64,000 nucleotides of DNA from Paradesertivirga superstes (lineage in GTDB: Bacteria > Bacteroidota > Bacteroidia > Sphingobacteriales > Sphingobacteriaceae), in assembly GCF_037622515.1 (NCBI RefSeq), contig NZ_JBBJCN010000001.1:372001-436000 (forward strand), in the 5' to 3' direction. The notes beneath the pieces were generated by a model. The model was not told the DNA's origin, did not search any database, and saw nothing but the letters and a program-made list of their open reading frames with translations. Numbering within the stretch: the stretch's first letter is position 1; the number at the start of each line of letters is the position of its first letter. Below, in pieces: positions 35,389 through 44,420 of this stretch. The position numbers and the translations under genes were made by a program.

Positions 35389-35990
35389 TCGTCTTTTTTC
35401 TGCGCAGCTTTTAATGCTGCCTCCTTCGCTGCCTGACGTTCTGCCAATTGCTTAGCAAGTTCCACACGTTTGTCTTCCGCTTCTTGCGGAGACATATCAG
35501 AGAACTGATACGTTAGTTGAGAGATATGTGTTAAGGGTCTGTCGTATTGATCGGTCATCGTAATGCATTCTGTAGGGCAAACTACTGTGCATAGACCGCA
35601 AAACATACACTTGCCCATATCAATATCAAACTTTGCAGCATATAATCGCTTGGTTGTTCCGTCAGAAGTCTGTCCGATCGGGCCTGTCGATTTAATGCTT
35701 TCAATCTCGATACAATCTACGGGACATATCTTGGCGCATAGATCACAAACAATACAATCATCAATTACTACATCCAGCTGATACCTTCCGACTTCAGGAA
35801 CCGGCATTTTATCGCGCGGGTACTGTACAGTTACTGCCCCTGTTTGTTGCTCGAAATAATTATCATCCTTTATATTTATAGATTTTCTCTTTTTACCGAT
35901 AGCAAATAAATGCCGGAGGGTTAGGGCTAATCCTATCCAAGTAGTTTTTATTGCAGATATGGTAGTTTTAAGTATCAATTTAATCCTCAA
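35385..35990 (-). CDS. nuoI: NADH-quinone oxidoreductase subunit I, 2x[4Fe-4S]
   Basis: A 201-residue ferredoxin-like subunit that carries electrons toward cluster N2. Two CxxCxxCxxxCP sets are complete (CIVCDLCAKICP and CMFCGLCTVVCP). The C-terminus has an Ala/Glu/Lys-rich helix (LAERQAAKEAALKAAQKKDE). The start is a TTG at 35990 directly after the nuoH stop, and no upstream or nearby ATG fits. Confidence 0.94.
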   Translation of the reverse strand: MRIKLILKTTISAIKTTWIGLALTLRHLFAIGKKRKSINIKDDNYFEQQTGAVTVQYPRDKMPVPEVGRYQLDVVIDDCIVCDLCAKICPVDCIEIESIKSTGPIGQTSDGTTKRLYAAKFDIDMGKCMFCGLCTVVCPTECITMTDQYDRPLTHISQLTYQFSDMSPQEAEDKRVELAKQLAERQAAKEAALKAAQKKDE

Positions 35991-37061
35991 TTATATCACT
36001 AATAAAGCCCAGACACCAGAAATCATCATACATAAAAATGCTATAGGAGTTAGAACTTTCCAGCACAAACTCATCAGCTGATCTACTCTTAAGCGTGGCA
36101 AGGTCCAGCGCAACCACATTTGAACCCCAACGATAAGCATCACTTTAGATACAATCCAGAATATTCCCCAAAAAGGACCGGTTGTCCAGTCAGCTAAATG
36201 GATAGAACCGATATTAGGCAAGGGAGTATTCCATCCTCCCAGGAACAGAACAACTCCAAACATTCCGGTTAGAAACATCATGGAATATTCTCCAAGGAAG
36301 ACAAAAGCAAATCGTATGCCTGTATATTCAGTGTGGAACCCCGATACCAGTTCAGATTCCGCTTCAGGAATATCAAAGGGCGCACGGTTACATTCTGCCA
36401 AGGAGGCGATGAAATAAATCACATAAGCGATTATAAGATGTGGAGCCTGAAAAATATTCCATGCAAAGAAACCACCGATTTCTTTCACATTCCAAAATCC
36501 AAAAAACTTAATCGCTTCACCAGACAACACGCCCTGCTTAATCGCTATTTGCTGCAAATCGAGCGTTTGAGCAATCATAATAGACGATATAATCGCTATG
36601 CCCGCCGGAATTTCATAAGAGACCACCTGGGCAACAGAACGTAAAGCACCAAGAAGCGAATATTTATTATTAGAGCCCCATCCAGCCATTAATATTCCCA
36701 CTGCCTCTATTGAAACAATAGCGAACACATAAAAAACTCCGATATTAAGTGCAGATGGAACCAGGTTTGGTCCCCAGGGTAAAGTTGCAAAACCCATATA
36801 CACCGAAAGAAAAATTATTACAGGGGCGGCGGCGAATAAAATTTTATCGGCAGCTGCAGGAATAATGAATTCCTTTTGCAGCATCTTAAGAATATCGGCA
36901 AGTGTTTGCAAACTTCCATACTTGCCCACTTCCATAGGACCTAATCTATCCTGGATAAAAGCAGAGACCTTTCGCTCTGCATAAACAGCAAATAGTGCGA
37001 AAACAGCAACGAAAGAGAATAATAATACCGCTACTAAGAGATATGTTATATAGAAATTCAA
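35991..37061 (-). CDS. nuoH: NADH-quinone oxidoreductase subunit H
   Basis: A 356-residue membrane subunit that forms part of the quinone chamber. Motifs are AVYAERKVSAFIQDRLGPMEVGKYG (split by no gap), YEIPAGIAI, ECNRAPFDIPEAESELVSGFHTEY in shorter pieces, and LRVDQLM. The start is a TTG at 37061; an upstream in-frame TAA excludes an earlier start and no ATG lies in the first 40 codons. It is the first gene of this cluster: nuoA-G are not upstream. A weak TAAGTTTG box (37079-37086) lies 18 bases before it. Confidence 0.95.
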   Translation of the reverse strand: MNFYITYLLVAVLLFSFVAVFALFAVYAERKVSAFIQDRLGPMEVGKYGSLQTLADILKMLQKEFIIPAAADKILFAAAPVIIFLSVYMGFATLPWGPNLVPSALNIGVFYVFAIVSIEAVGILMAGWGSNNKYSLLGALRSVAQVVSYEIPAGIAIISSIMIAQTLDLQQIAIKQGVLSGEAIKFFGFWNVKEIGGFFAWNIFQAPHLIIAYVIYFIASLAECNRAPFDIPEAESELVSGFHTEYTGIRFAFVFLGEYSMMFLTGMFGVVLFLGGWNTPLPNIGSIHLADWTTGPFWGIFWIVSKVMLIVGVQMWLRWTLPRLRVDQLMSLCWKVLTPIAFLCMMISGVWALLVI

Positions 37062-37106
37062 TGTTTAAAATGCTGCTGCAAACTTAAACAATACCATGGA
37101 TATTTT

Positions 37107-37123
37107 CTTGGCTAATGGCCAAG
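37107..37123. promoter_or_regulatory. Short inverted repeat upstream of nuoH
   Basis: CTTGGC and GCCAAG flank five bases. It lies about 45 bases before the nuoH start, upstream of a candidate -7 box TAAGTTTG. It could be an operator or a small mRNA hairpin; no regulator can be named. Confidence 0.35.
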
Positions 37124-37145
37124 AGAATGAAATAATGCTATAAAC

Positions 37146-37176
37146 AAAAAAAGCGAGGCAGAATATGCCTCGCTTT
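37146..37176 (-). terminator. Rho-independent terminator after the Skp-like gene
   Basis: An 11-bp perfect stem AAAGCGAGGCA / TGCCTCGCTTT with loop GAATA is followed on the minus strand by TTTTTTT. It ends the uppS-bamA-skp transcription unit before nuoH. Confidence 0.88.
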
Positions 37177-37196
37177 ACACTAGTTTTTTTATTTAA

Positions 37197-37760
37197 TTAT
37201 TTTTTAGCAGTTGCGGGAGTTGCGTTTGCTGGTATCCCTAATTTTGCTTTTACCAAAGCCAAAATATCCTCACCGCCATCAAAATAAACAACACCAGGCT
37301 GAGATACATCAAAAACATAAGCAAAGCCTTTTTCTTTTGCTACTGCATTCACAGCATCTCCGGCTTTTTTAAATATAGGCTGATAAAGTTCATCCTGTTT
37401 AGCAGCTAATTCTTGCTTTGCCTTTTCACCGGTATCCTGAATTCTTTTACCTAAATCCTGAAGTTCTTTTCCCATAACTTCAAGCTCTTTACCTACAGCT
37501 GCTTTATTAGCTTCGCTTAAGGTCTTTTCTTTATCCTGAGCTACTGTTAATTTCTTTTGATATTCAGTCTGCATCAATTCAATTTCACCTTGCTTTTGCT
37601 TTTGGAAAGTTTGAAATTTCGCATCTGCCTGTTTAACATCGGGCATTACTTCCAGCAAAGCTGCTGAATTTATGTGTGCAAATTTTTGTTGTGCATTAAC
37701 AGTGCTACCCGTGAAAAATAATCCGACTGCTACTACTGCTACTTTTACTAATGTTTTCAT
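37197..37760 (-). CDS. OmpH/Skp-family periplasmic chaperone
   Basis: A 187-residue protein with signal peptide (MKTLVKVAVVAVGLFFTGSTVNAQ). It has the Skp core strand FAHINSAALLEVMPDV, a long Lys/Glu/Gln coiled coil (about residues 50-125) and closing strands (KGFAYVFDVSQPGVVYF). It should hold unfolded outer-membrane proteins on their way to BamA. It is the second of two tandem Skp paralogs downstream of bamA and is followed by a strong terminator. Confidence 0.9.
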   Translation of the reverse strand: MKTLVKVAVVAVGLFFTGSTVNAQQKFAHINSAALLEVMPDVKQADAKFQTFQKQKQGEIELMQTEYQKKLTVAQDKEKTLSEANKAAVGKELEVMGKELQDLGKRIQDTGEKAKQELAAKQDELYQPIFKKAGDAVNAVAKEKGFAYVFDVSQPGVVYFDGGEDILALVKAKLGIPANATPATAKK

Positions 37761-37789
37761 TTTCTAATTTAATTGTTGATTGTCCTTTT

Positions 37790-38320
37790 CTATTTAGCCA
37801 GTGTTCCCGGTTTATATCCTAAACGGGTTATTACATCATTACTTTTATCTAAACGTAAACTTGCATACAAGAGTATAAGATCGCTGTTTTTATCAAAAAT
37901 CATATCTAGCTGACCTGATTCCGCCACTGCCTTTACTGCACCAGCGACTCTGTCCTGTATAGGTTTTATAAGCTTTATACGTTGCTGATAAAGTTCGCCT
38001 TCAAAACCAAACTTTAACCGCTGGTATTCTTTAGCTGATTTTTCCTTTTCTACTATTTCGTTTTCACGACGCTTGCGCATATCTTCAGTTAATAAAACCT
38101 GATCTGCCTGATAGGCTTTATATAATCTTTCGATCTCACCAAAACGATTATCTGCTTCTTTTTGCCATTGCTGCGAAAGCGCATCCAGTTGTTTCTGTGA
38201 CGATATATATTCTGGTATATGTTGTAAAATATACTCAGTATCTACGTAAGCGAAACGTTGTGCAAAAGCCGAAATACTTCCGAAAAATATGAAAGAAAAT
38301 ATTAAAAGCAATTTTTTCAT
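37790..38320 (-). CDS. OmpH/Skp-family periplasmic chaperone, first copy
   Basis: A 176-residue Skp homologue with signal peptide ending SAFAQ, then FAYVDTEYILQHIPEY, a coiled coil over roughly residues 40-115 and the closing strand LDMIFDKNSDLILLYA. It lies 29 bases before the second copy and 192 bases after bamA. Confidence 0.9.
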   Translation of the reverse strand: MKKLLLIFSFIFFGSISAFAQRFAYVDTEYILQHIPEYISSQKQLDALSQQWQKEADNRFGEIERLYKAYQADQVLLTEDMRKRRENEIVEKEKSAKEYQRLKFGFEGELYQQRIKLIKPIQDRVAGAVKAVAESGQLDMIFDKNSDLILLYASLRLDKSNDVITRLGYKPGTLAK

Positions 38321-38340
38321 TAGATATATTTTTTTTTAGT

Positions 38341-38420
38341 GTCTATAAAGTCCGCCCGGCTTTGTTCGGACGGGCTTGCATGAGTTATTCATCTTGGTTT
38401 GTGAGCGGTAAACTCATGCA
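38341..38420. repeat. Two hairpins between bamA and the Skp genes
   Basis: One near-perfect stem pairs AAGTCCGCCCG (38348-38358) with CGGACGGGCTT just after it. A second pairs TGCATGAGTT (38377-38386) with AACTCATGCA (38411-38420). Both lie inside the transcript running from bamA to the Skp genes. They may act as processing sites, attenuators or 3' stabilisers; no long T-run follows on the minus strand. Confidence 0.5.
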
Positions 38421-38512
38421 GCTTTCGTTGGTTATTTTTAGAATGTCAGATAGTTTATTTCAAGGAATGGGTTCTGGCATATAGAACCTTACCATCAAAT
38501 ATTTTTTATAAT

Positions 38513-41059
38513 TTAAAATCCGCCGTTAAGTTGTTGTGCTATGCTAAAATGGAATTGTCCTTTACTCGACTGGATTCCGGGAATTGGATCAAAGCCCCAC
38601 CCGTAATCAATCCCTAGCAAACCAAAAATCGGTAAAAATATCCTGGCACCCACACCGGCAGATCGATGAACATTAAACGGATTAAAATCCTTGAAATTGT
38701 TCCAGGTATTACCGCCTTCAGCAAAAGTCAGCAAAAATAATGTTGCCTGCTGGCTGGTTGTAATAGGGTATCTGAACTCAACTATATATTTATTAAAGAT
38801 CGGACTACCTGAGTTACGAGCGATATTAGGATTTGAACCTTCGGGGATTACACTATTATTTTCATATCCGCGCATTGCGATAACTTCAGATCCCTGCAAA
38901 AAGTCAAAGCCCTGCATACCATCACCACCAAGCTTAAAGCGTTCAAAAGCAGATTGACCAACAGCAGAATTATATTGACCAAGGAAGCCAAATTGGGCCT
39001 GTGTTTTTAATACCAGCTTACCATAAATCCGCTGATACCACTGTGCTTCAAATTTCCACTTATGATATTCTGTAAATTTATACCTGTCCTCATCAACTGC
39101 TGTTTTATAATTGGTATTGTTCCATAACGAGTATGGAGGTGTGGCCTGAACAGTTAATCTTATATGCGACCCTGAAGTAGGGTAAATTGGCGCATCTACA
39201 GAATTTCTGCTAATTTCCTGAGTCAAGTTAAAGTTATACGATGTACCGGTATTAAATAAAAAGCCCGGATAGTTCTTTAATTTATACTGCTGAAGATTAA
39301 TGGAATGGTTAATTCTGAACCAGTCATCAGGCCATTTTAAACGCTGTCCTAAACTGAAGGTCAGACCATTTAAACGGATGCGTTGAATCTGATTATCAGG
39401 AATGTTATCATAATACTGATTTGATTGCAAAGAAGTAAAGGCACTTATACCGAAATAAATAGGTTTTTTACCGCCAAGCCAGGGTTCTGAGAAAGAGAAA
39501 CTATAAGACTGGTATGCTTTCCCGTTCGTTTGACCACGAATACTCAGTTTTTGCCCATCACCTTTCGGAAGGGGTTTCCACTGACTTAAATTGAACAAAT
39601 TACGGGCAGAGAAATTATTAAAAGTCAATCCGAGCGTACCGATTATACGTCCTCCGCCAAAACCTCCGGATAACTCAATTTGATCAGAAGGCTTTTCAGT
39701 AACACTATATTCGATATCCACCGTTCCGTCCGCAGGATTAGGAATAGGTCTCACATCGGTTTTTTGTTCATCAAAATTACCCAGAGCTGCTATTTCCCTG
39801 GTGGTACGTACTACCAGATCTTTATTAAACTTATCACCTGGTTTGGTACGTATTTCACGCATCACCACGCGGTCGTTAGTAATATCGTTGCCTTTAAGAG
39901 ATACCTTATTTATCGTATAAAGAGGACCTTCATAAATACGAACTTCAAGATCGATAGTATCACCATGTACCCGCGTTTGCACTGGATCAGCATTAAATGT
40001 AAGATAACCGTTGTTTAAGTATACTGACGATATATCATCACCATTTGCACTGCCATTTATCTTCTTTTGTAACTTTTCTTCACTAAAAACATCTCCTTTA
40101 TTGATTGCAAGGATCCTGTTCAAATCATTTGTAGAATACACGGCATTACCCGCAAAAGTTACATTTCCGAAATAATACTTAGGTCCCTCGTAAATATTAA
40201 GATCCAGATTTACCGTATTATTAGGATTTAATATCAAGGTATCTTTCACAATCTCCGCATCGCGATACCCCCTGGAGTGCATTTTGGCAATCATGTTCCG
40301 CTTATCTTCCTCATATTTGTCCTGAAGAAACTTCCCGGTACGGAAAATGTTAATCGAAGATTTCTCTTTTGTTTTCCTGAGAAGCTTTTTTAATTCATTG
40401 TCATTAAATTCAGAATTACCGCTAAAGTTGATTTCATTAACTTTTGTCTTCTCATTTTTATCTACACTAATTTCGAGCACTACATCATTTGTTAATGAGG
40501 TATCACGGGTTTGTTTATAACTAACATCAGTGTATAAATAACCTTTTTCATTAAAAAATTTCTTTATGATAGCAGTGGTGGTACTCAAAAGACCTTCATT
40601 AACTACCTTTCCCTTACGGTCGACTAATTTTTCTTTTATATCATCCGTTTCACCTTTCTTCATCCCTTTTAACTCAATACGGGCTAAACGGGGACGCTCG
40701 GTAACGGCAATATTAAAGTAGATGGTATCTTCTTTAATACTTGATACATTAAGCTCAATGTTATCAAATAAACCCTGAGCCCATAGAAACTTAACTGCAT
40801 TGGCAGTTGCCTCACCAGGAACCTCAATGGTTTCTCCCTTTGTTAATTTTGAAATCTGAACGAGGATTTCCTTATCCAAATACTCGGTCCCTGTTACGGT
40901 TGTACCGCCGATTATATACTCTTTAGGATTTAAATAACTTATTCCATCGGGAGAAGATGTGATCGGACGGCGTTGCGTTGGCGCTGCTGGACGCCCAATC
41001 TGGGCCATTGCAACAGAACCAAATACCAGAAAATATAATGTTATAAAGAACTTATTCAT
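38513..41059 (-). CDS. bamA: Outer membrane protein assembly factor BamA
   Basis: An 848-residue Omp85 protein: signal peptide (ending VAMAQ), five POTRA domains (about residues 45-450; EGPKYYFGNVTFAGNAVYSTNDL is a typical POTRA strand-helix, here in part) and a 16-strand barrel. The barrel contains the GGGRIIGTLGLTFNNFSARNL start, the loop-6-like motif near GLDYGW and a C-terminal strand ending in Phe. It inserts beta-barrel proteins into the outer membrane and is essential. It is encoded after uppS and before two Skp chaperones, the standard Bacteroidota order. Confidence 0.95.
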   Translation of the reverse strand: MNKFFITLYFLVFGSVAMAQIGRPAAPTQRRPITSSPDGISYLNPKEYIIGGTTVTGTEYLDKEILVQISKLTKGETIEVPGEATANAVKFLWAQGLFDNIELNVSSIKEDTIYFNIAVTERPRLARIELKGMKKGETDDIKEKLVDRKGKVVNEGLLSTTTAIIKKFFNEKGYLYTDVSYKQTRDTSLTNDVVLEISVDKNEKTKVNEINFSGNSEFNDNELKKLLRKTKEKSSINIFRTGKFLQDKYEEDKRNMIAKMHSRGYRDAEIVKDTLILNPNNTVNLDLNIYEGPKYYFGNVTFAGNAVYSTNDLNRILAINKGDVFSEEKLQKKINGSANGDDISSVYLNNGYLTFNADPVQTRVHGDTIDLEVRIYEGPLYTINKVSLKGNDITNDRVVMREIRTKPGDKFNKDLVVRTTREIAALGNFDEQKTDVRPIPNPADGTVDIEYSVTEKPSDQIELSGGFGGGRIIGTLGLTFNNFSARNLFNLSQWKPLPKGDGQKLSIRGQTNGKAYQSYSFSFSEPWLGGKKPIYFGISAFTSLQSNQYYDNIPDNQIQRIRLNGLTFSLGQRLKWPDDWFRINHSINLQQYKLKNYPGFLFNTGTSYNFNLTQEISRNSVDAPIYPTSGSHIRLTVQATPPYSLWNNTNYKTAVDEDRYKFTEYHKWKFEAQWYQRIYGKLVLKTQAQFGFLGQYNSAVGQSAFERFKLGGDGMQGFDFLQGSEVIAMRGYENNSVIPEGSNPNIARNSGSPIFNKYIVEFRYPITTSQQATLFLLTFAEGGNTWNNFKDFNPFNVHRSAGVGARIFLPIFGLLGIDYGWGFDPIPGIQSSKGQFHFSIAQQLNGGF

Positions 41060-41098
41060 TGAGTCTTAATGTCGGTGCTAAATTAGCTTAATCAGTTG

Positions 41099-41863
41099 TT
41101 AATTTTTGTTAAAAGGTAAATTTTTAACCTGTTCGCCTGTCATGCCAAACCTGCGCTCTCTCTTTTGAAAATCTATAATAGCCTCAAATAAATCTTCCCT
41201 GCGGAAATCCGGCCATAATTTCTGAGTAAAATACAGCTCCGAATATGCCAGTTGGTATAGCAAATAATTACTAATTCTATATTCGCCGCTTGTACGAATC
41301 ATCAGCTCCGGATCAGGAATACCAGCGGTGGTCAGCTGACCTGCAAAAATTTCTTCGTTAATATCTTCAGGATTTAAAACTCCTTGTTTTACTTGTTCGC
41401 TAATTTTCCGTGCGGCTTCCACTATTTCCCATCTGGAGCTATAGCTTAATGCCAGTGTCAGCGTGCATGATTTATTGCCTGATGTTTTATCAATCGCCTC
41501 TTGCAACTGTTTATAACATTTTGGAGGCAGAGCACCTAAATTACCAATTGCGTTTAAACGAACGTCGTTATCCATTAGTGTTTTAGTTTCTCTGTTGATT
41601 GTAGAAACTAATAATTCCATGAGCGCAGTAACTTCAAACTTAGGCCGGTTCCAGTTCTCGGTCGAAAAAGCGTATAAAGTGAGATAAGGTATCCCCGCTT
41701 CTACAGCGCCTTCCACGGTATCTCTAACCGCTTTAACGCCATTTTGATGCCCGAACACGCGAAGCTTTCCCTTCTCCTTGGCCCATCGGCCATTTCCATC
41801 CATAATTACAGCAATGTGTTGCGGCAATTTAGTTTTATCAATTTGCTGGAGTAAACTCATCAT
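41099..41863 (-). CDS. uppS: Isoprenyl transferase (undecaprenyl diphosphate synthase)
   Basis: A 254-residue cis-prenyltransferase that makes undecaprenyl diphosphate for cell-wall and O-glycan synthesis. The catalytic Asp22 is in AVIMDGNGRWA, and LTLYAFSTENW, RTSGEYRISNYLLYQ and the late basic motif are present. Two adjacent ATG codons open the frame, so the start may be one codon later. It precedes bamA by 39 bases. Confidence 0.95.
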   Translation of the reverse strand: MMSLLQQIDKTKLPQHIAVIMDGNGRWAKEKGKLRVFGHQNGVKAVRDTVEGAVEAGIPYLTLYAFSTENWNRPKFEVTALMELLVSTINRETKTLMDNDVRLNAIGNLGALPPKCYKQLQEAIDKTSGNKSCTLTLALSYSSRWEIVEAARKISEQVKQGVLNPEDINEEIFAGQLTTAGIPDPELMIRTSGEYRISNYLLYQLAYSELYFTQKLWPDFRREDLFEAIIDFQKRERRFGMTGEQVKNLPFNKN

Positions 41864-41965
41864 TTATTTGAAGACACCAAGGCCCGCATTGGGGCTCAAA
41901 GGTAAGAAAATATGCGTATTGTTTTCAAGAGATAAACAAACCGAAATAAGGCTCGAATTATGTAT

Positions 41966-42790
41966 TTAATAATCTACTACAGGGCATTTTTCATTAAAAA
42001 TGGTGTAGGAGATTGTAATGCCAAGAAATAAATAAGTATCATGCTTCCGGTAATCACCCCTTTGTGTTCCTGCAGAATGACGAGGAAATCCAACTTCTGG
42101 CGATCTGTCGGCAAGATTTCTTCTTAAATCTGTGCTGGTAACATCGCCCATCGCCAACTGACTATCTGAGGCATAGTTTCCGCTAACATCATCCAGGTAA
42201 TCTGTATATGCTGTTCTGTAACCAAGCTCCCCTCCCAGAGTCCATTTGCCGGAAAAATTAAACTTGATACCAGCACCGATCGGAACGGTCAGGGCATTTT
42301 TTTTATAGGGTTTATTTACATCCTGCCCTTCGGTTCTATATGCATTTAATTCATAAACTTCGTCATTATAAACTGTCTTTGGATTAAACATCACAAATCC
42401 GACGCCTGCAAAAAGATATGGAGTATATGCTTTTCGACTAACGGAAGGGATATAATTAAAGAAATTGAACTCAGTTAGTAAACTTAACTCATTGACCGGG
42501 GAAAAGAAACTCAGGTTACGGGATTTAAAATGAGCGTTTTTAGAATCGGAATCATAAGCCTCTATTTTACCATGAGCCGCATTTAATTTCAGCGCCCAAT
42601 AACCATCAAAATTTCGCTTGATGTAGCCTCCAAAAGCTATATTATTAATTTCATAAGGTTTAACAGGGTTTAAATCCCCCATATATCCTGCAGTTCCGGC
42701 AAAGCCGCCTACGTCCCAGGTTTGGGCAGACGATTTGCTTAAAAGAAACAGGACAAAAACCGGAAGAAGCGCAGAAAATTTTATGTTCAC
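41966..42790 (-). CDS. DUF6089-type outer-membrane beta-barrel protein
   Basis: A 274-residue protein with signal peptide (ending SKSSAQ). It opens with WDVGGFAGTAGYMGDLNP, a pattern of the DUF6089 barrel family, and continues with alternating strands such as YTPYLFAGVGFVMFNPKT and GGELGYRTAYTDYLDDVSG. Its conserved position before uppS and bamA in Bacteroidota suggests a role in envelope assembly; the activity is unknown. Confidence 0.85.
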   Translation of the reverse strand: MNIKFSALLPVFVLFLLSKSSAQTWDVGGFAGTAGYMGDLNPVKPYEINNIAFGGYIKRNFDGYWALKLNAAHGKIEAYDSDSKNAHFKSRNLSFFSPVNELSLLTEFNFFNYIPSVSRKAYTPYLFAGVGFVMFNPKTVYNDEVYELNAYRTEGQDVNKPYKKNALTVPIGAGIKFNFSGKWTLGGELGYRTAYTDYLDDVSGNYASDSQLAMGDVTSTDLRRNLADRSPEVGFPRHSAGTQRGDYRKHDTYLFLGITISYTIFNEKCPVVDY

Positions 42791-42858
42791 AGTGTTTTAC
42801 TGATTTCTTTTAGAGATAAAATACCTTGGATAAAAGATAAAAAAAATTACTTGAAGGC

Positions 42859-43740
42859 TTAATAATTGCGAGTATCAATACCCCAAAGTAATTTGTTTCT
42901 TAACGTGGATAAATAACTTTCATTATTCAACCGAACAAGATTAAATTGAAAATCAGCTTTTTTAACATTAAATTTCATCGAGCTATCAATTACTTCCGTT
43001 CTTGAGTCACAAGATAAAAGATATTTTGCACTACGCCCTTCCAACTCAAAAGACAGGGTATTTGAATCGGAGATAATAACAGGCCTTACATTTAAATTAT
43101 GCGGAGAAACGGGGGTAATTACGAAATTTTCTGACCGGGGAAAAACTATTGGTCCACCGCAGCTGAGTGAATATGCTGTAGACCCTGTAGGTGTGGCAAC
43201 GATTAAACCATCGGCCCAATATGAATTCAAAAACTCCCCATTTAAGTATGCATGAATAAGCATCATTGCTGAATTGTCACGGCGATGAATAATTACGTCA
43301 TTAAGAGCGAAATTTTCGTTTCCGAAAATATTATTCTTCGAATCTATACTTAAGAGGTCACGTGAATCGAGGGTAAACTGTTTATTCACTAAACGCTCTA
43401 TTGCAGATTGAATCTCATCTTTATTGATACTTGCTAAAAAACCCAGCCGTCCAAAATTTATACCGATAACCGGAATCCCGGAATCACGCACCAGCGTCAC
43501 GATATCCAGAATAGTTCCATCACCTCCCAGGCTTAATAATACATCAACCTGCCCCTTTAAATCATTATGATTCTGGAATACCTGAAGCTTTTTGGGAAAG
43601 TAAACTTTCCCTGAGATGAACTGGCTGAATTTGTCGAAAACAATAGGTTCGATTCCAAATTGTATGAGGCAATCAAATACCTGTTGTATATAGGGAAGAG
43701 CGGCACTACTGAACTCTCTACCGTAAATTGCAATCTTCAT
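42859..43740 (-). CDS. nadK: NAD kinase
   Basis: A 293-residue ATP-NAD kinase that makes NADP. The GGDGT motif is at 72-76, with NFGRLGFLA and PTGSTAYSLSCGGPI forming the NAD-binding core. It lies eight bases after a CBS-domain gene, probably in one operon with it and the hydrolase upstream. Confidence 0.95.
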   Translation of the reverse strand: MKIAIYGREFSSAALPYIQQVFDCLIQFGIEPIVFDKFSQFISGKVYFPKKLQVFQNHNDLKGQVDVLLSLGGDGTILDIVTLVRDSGIPVIGINFGRLGFLASINKDEIQSAIERLVNKQFTLDSRDLLSIDSKNNIFGNENFALNDVIIHRRDNSAMMLIHAYLNGEFLNSYWADGLIVATPTGSTAYSLSCGGPIVFPRSENFVITPVSPHNLNVRPVIISDSNTLSFELEGRSAKYLLSCDSRTEVIDSSMKFNVKKADFQFNLVRLNNESYLSTLRNKLLWGIDTRNY

Positions 43741-43748
43741 GCTTGATT

Positions 43749-44411
43749 TTAGAAACTAAGATAGTTCATTAACTGATCATACCTGTCGGATGACCCGGTA
43801 TCAGATTTTATATCATTATAAGTAGCAACGACTGTATAATTGTATCTTAAAAATGAAGCTACAATGGCAGAAATATCGGTTCTGTTTAATTTAAGGGTGA
43901 TTTCTAAACGGGTAGATTCTGGAAAAGAAGTGATATATGAGCTTAATATCTGTGCATTATTTGATTCAACAACTTGAGATATATGAGAAAGAGAGTTATC
44001 TCTGTTGTTGATTTCTATAACAATGATACCACCAGGCTCTTTTACCGATGTCAGGTCGGCAATATACTCCACAATTGAATTGATAGAAATAACGCCCAGA
44101 TAATTTTTGTGTTCGTCGATAACCGGAAGCAGAGTTAAACGCTTTTCTGCAAACATTCTGATAACATCGTAAATATGTTGCTCCTGGTTTATGAAAGCAT
44201 TACTTATAGAAAGTTTAACATTTTCCAGAGCTAATTCATAATCCTGGATTTCAATCAGATCTTCATCAGCAATTAGTCCGAGAACCTGGTTCTCAACAAC
44301 AATGGGCAAATGATTCACACGAAACTCTGCCATCCTTTCAACAACCTTCTGAATAGTATCGGAAGGCTTTAAAGGGGGAATCACATCAGATATGATCTGT
44401 TGAGCTATCAT
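43749..44411 (-). CDS. Protein with a CBS domain pair and C-terminal ACT-like region
   Basis: A 220-residue cytoplasmic protein. Residues 8-125 are two CBS motifs (MAEFRVNHLPIVVENQVLGLI and FAEKRLTLLPVIDEHKNYLGVIS), which bind adenine nucleotides. Residues 130-205 resemble an ACT-like fold (GIIVIEINNRDNSLSHISQVVE). It lies between a hydrolase and nadK with gaps of nine and eight bases. It could sense nucleotide state for the neighbouring NADP step, which is inference. Confidence 0.85.
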   Translation of the reverse strand: MIAQQIISDVIPPLKPSDTIQKVVERMAEFRVNHLPIVVENQVLGLIADEDLIEIQDYELALENVKLSISNAFINQEQHIYDVIRMFAEKRLTLLPVIDEHKNYLGVISINSIVEYIADLTSVKEPGGIIVIEINNRDNSLSHISQVVESNNAQILSSYITSFPESTRLEITLKLNRTDISAIVASFLRYNYTVVATYNDIKSDTGSSDRYDQLMNYLSF

Positions 44412-44420
44412 ACACTTTAA

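Noticed and set aside
37079..37086. TAAGTTTG as a nuoH promoter
   Set aside because: The -7 box fits, but no TTG lies at the right distance upstream, so it is not listed as a separate promoter.
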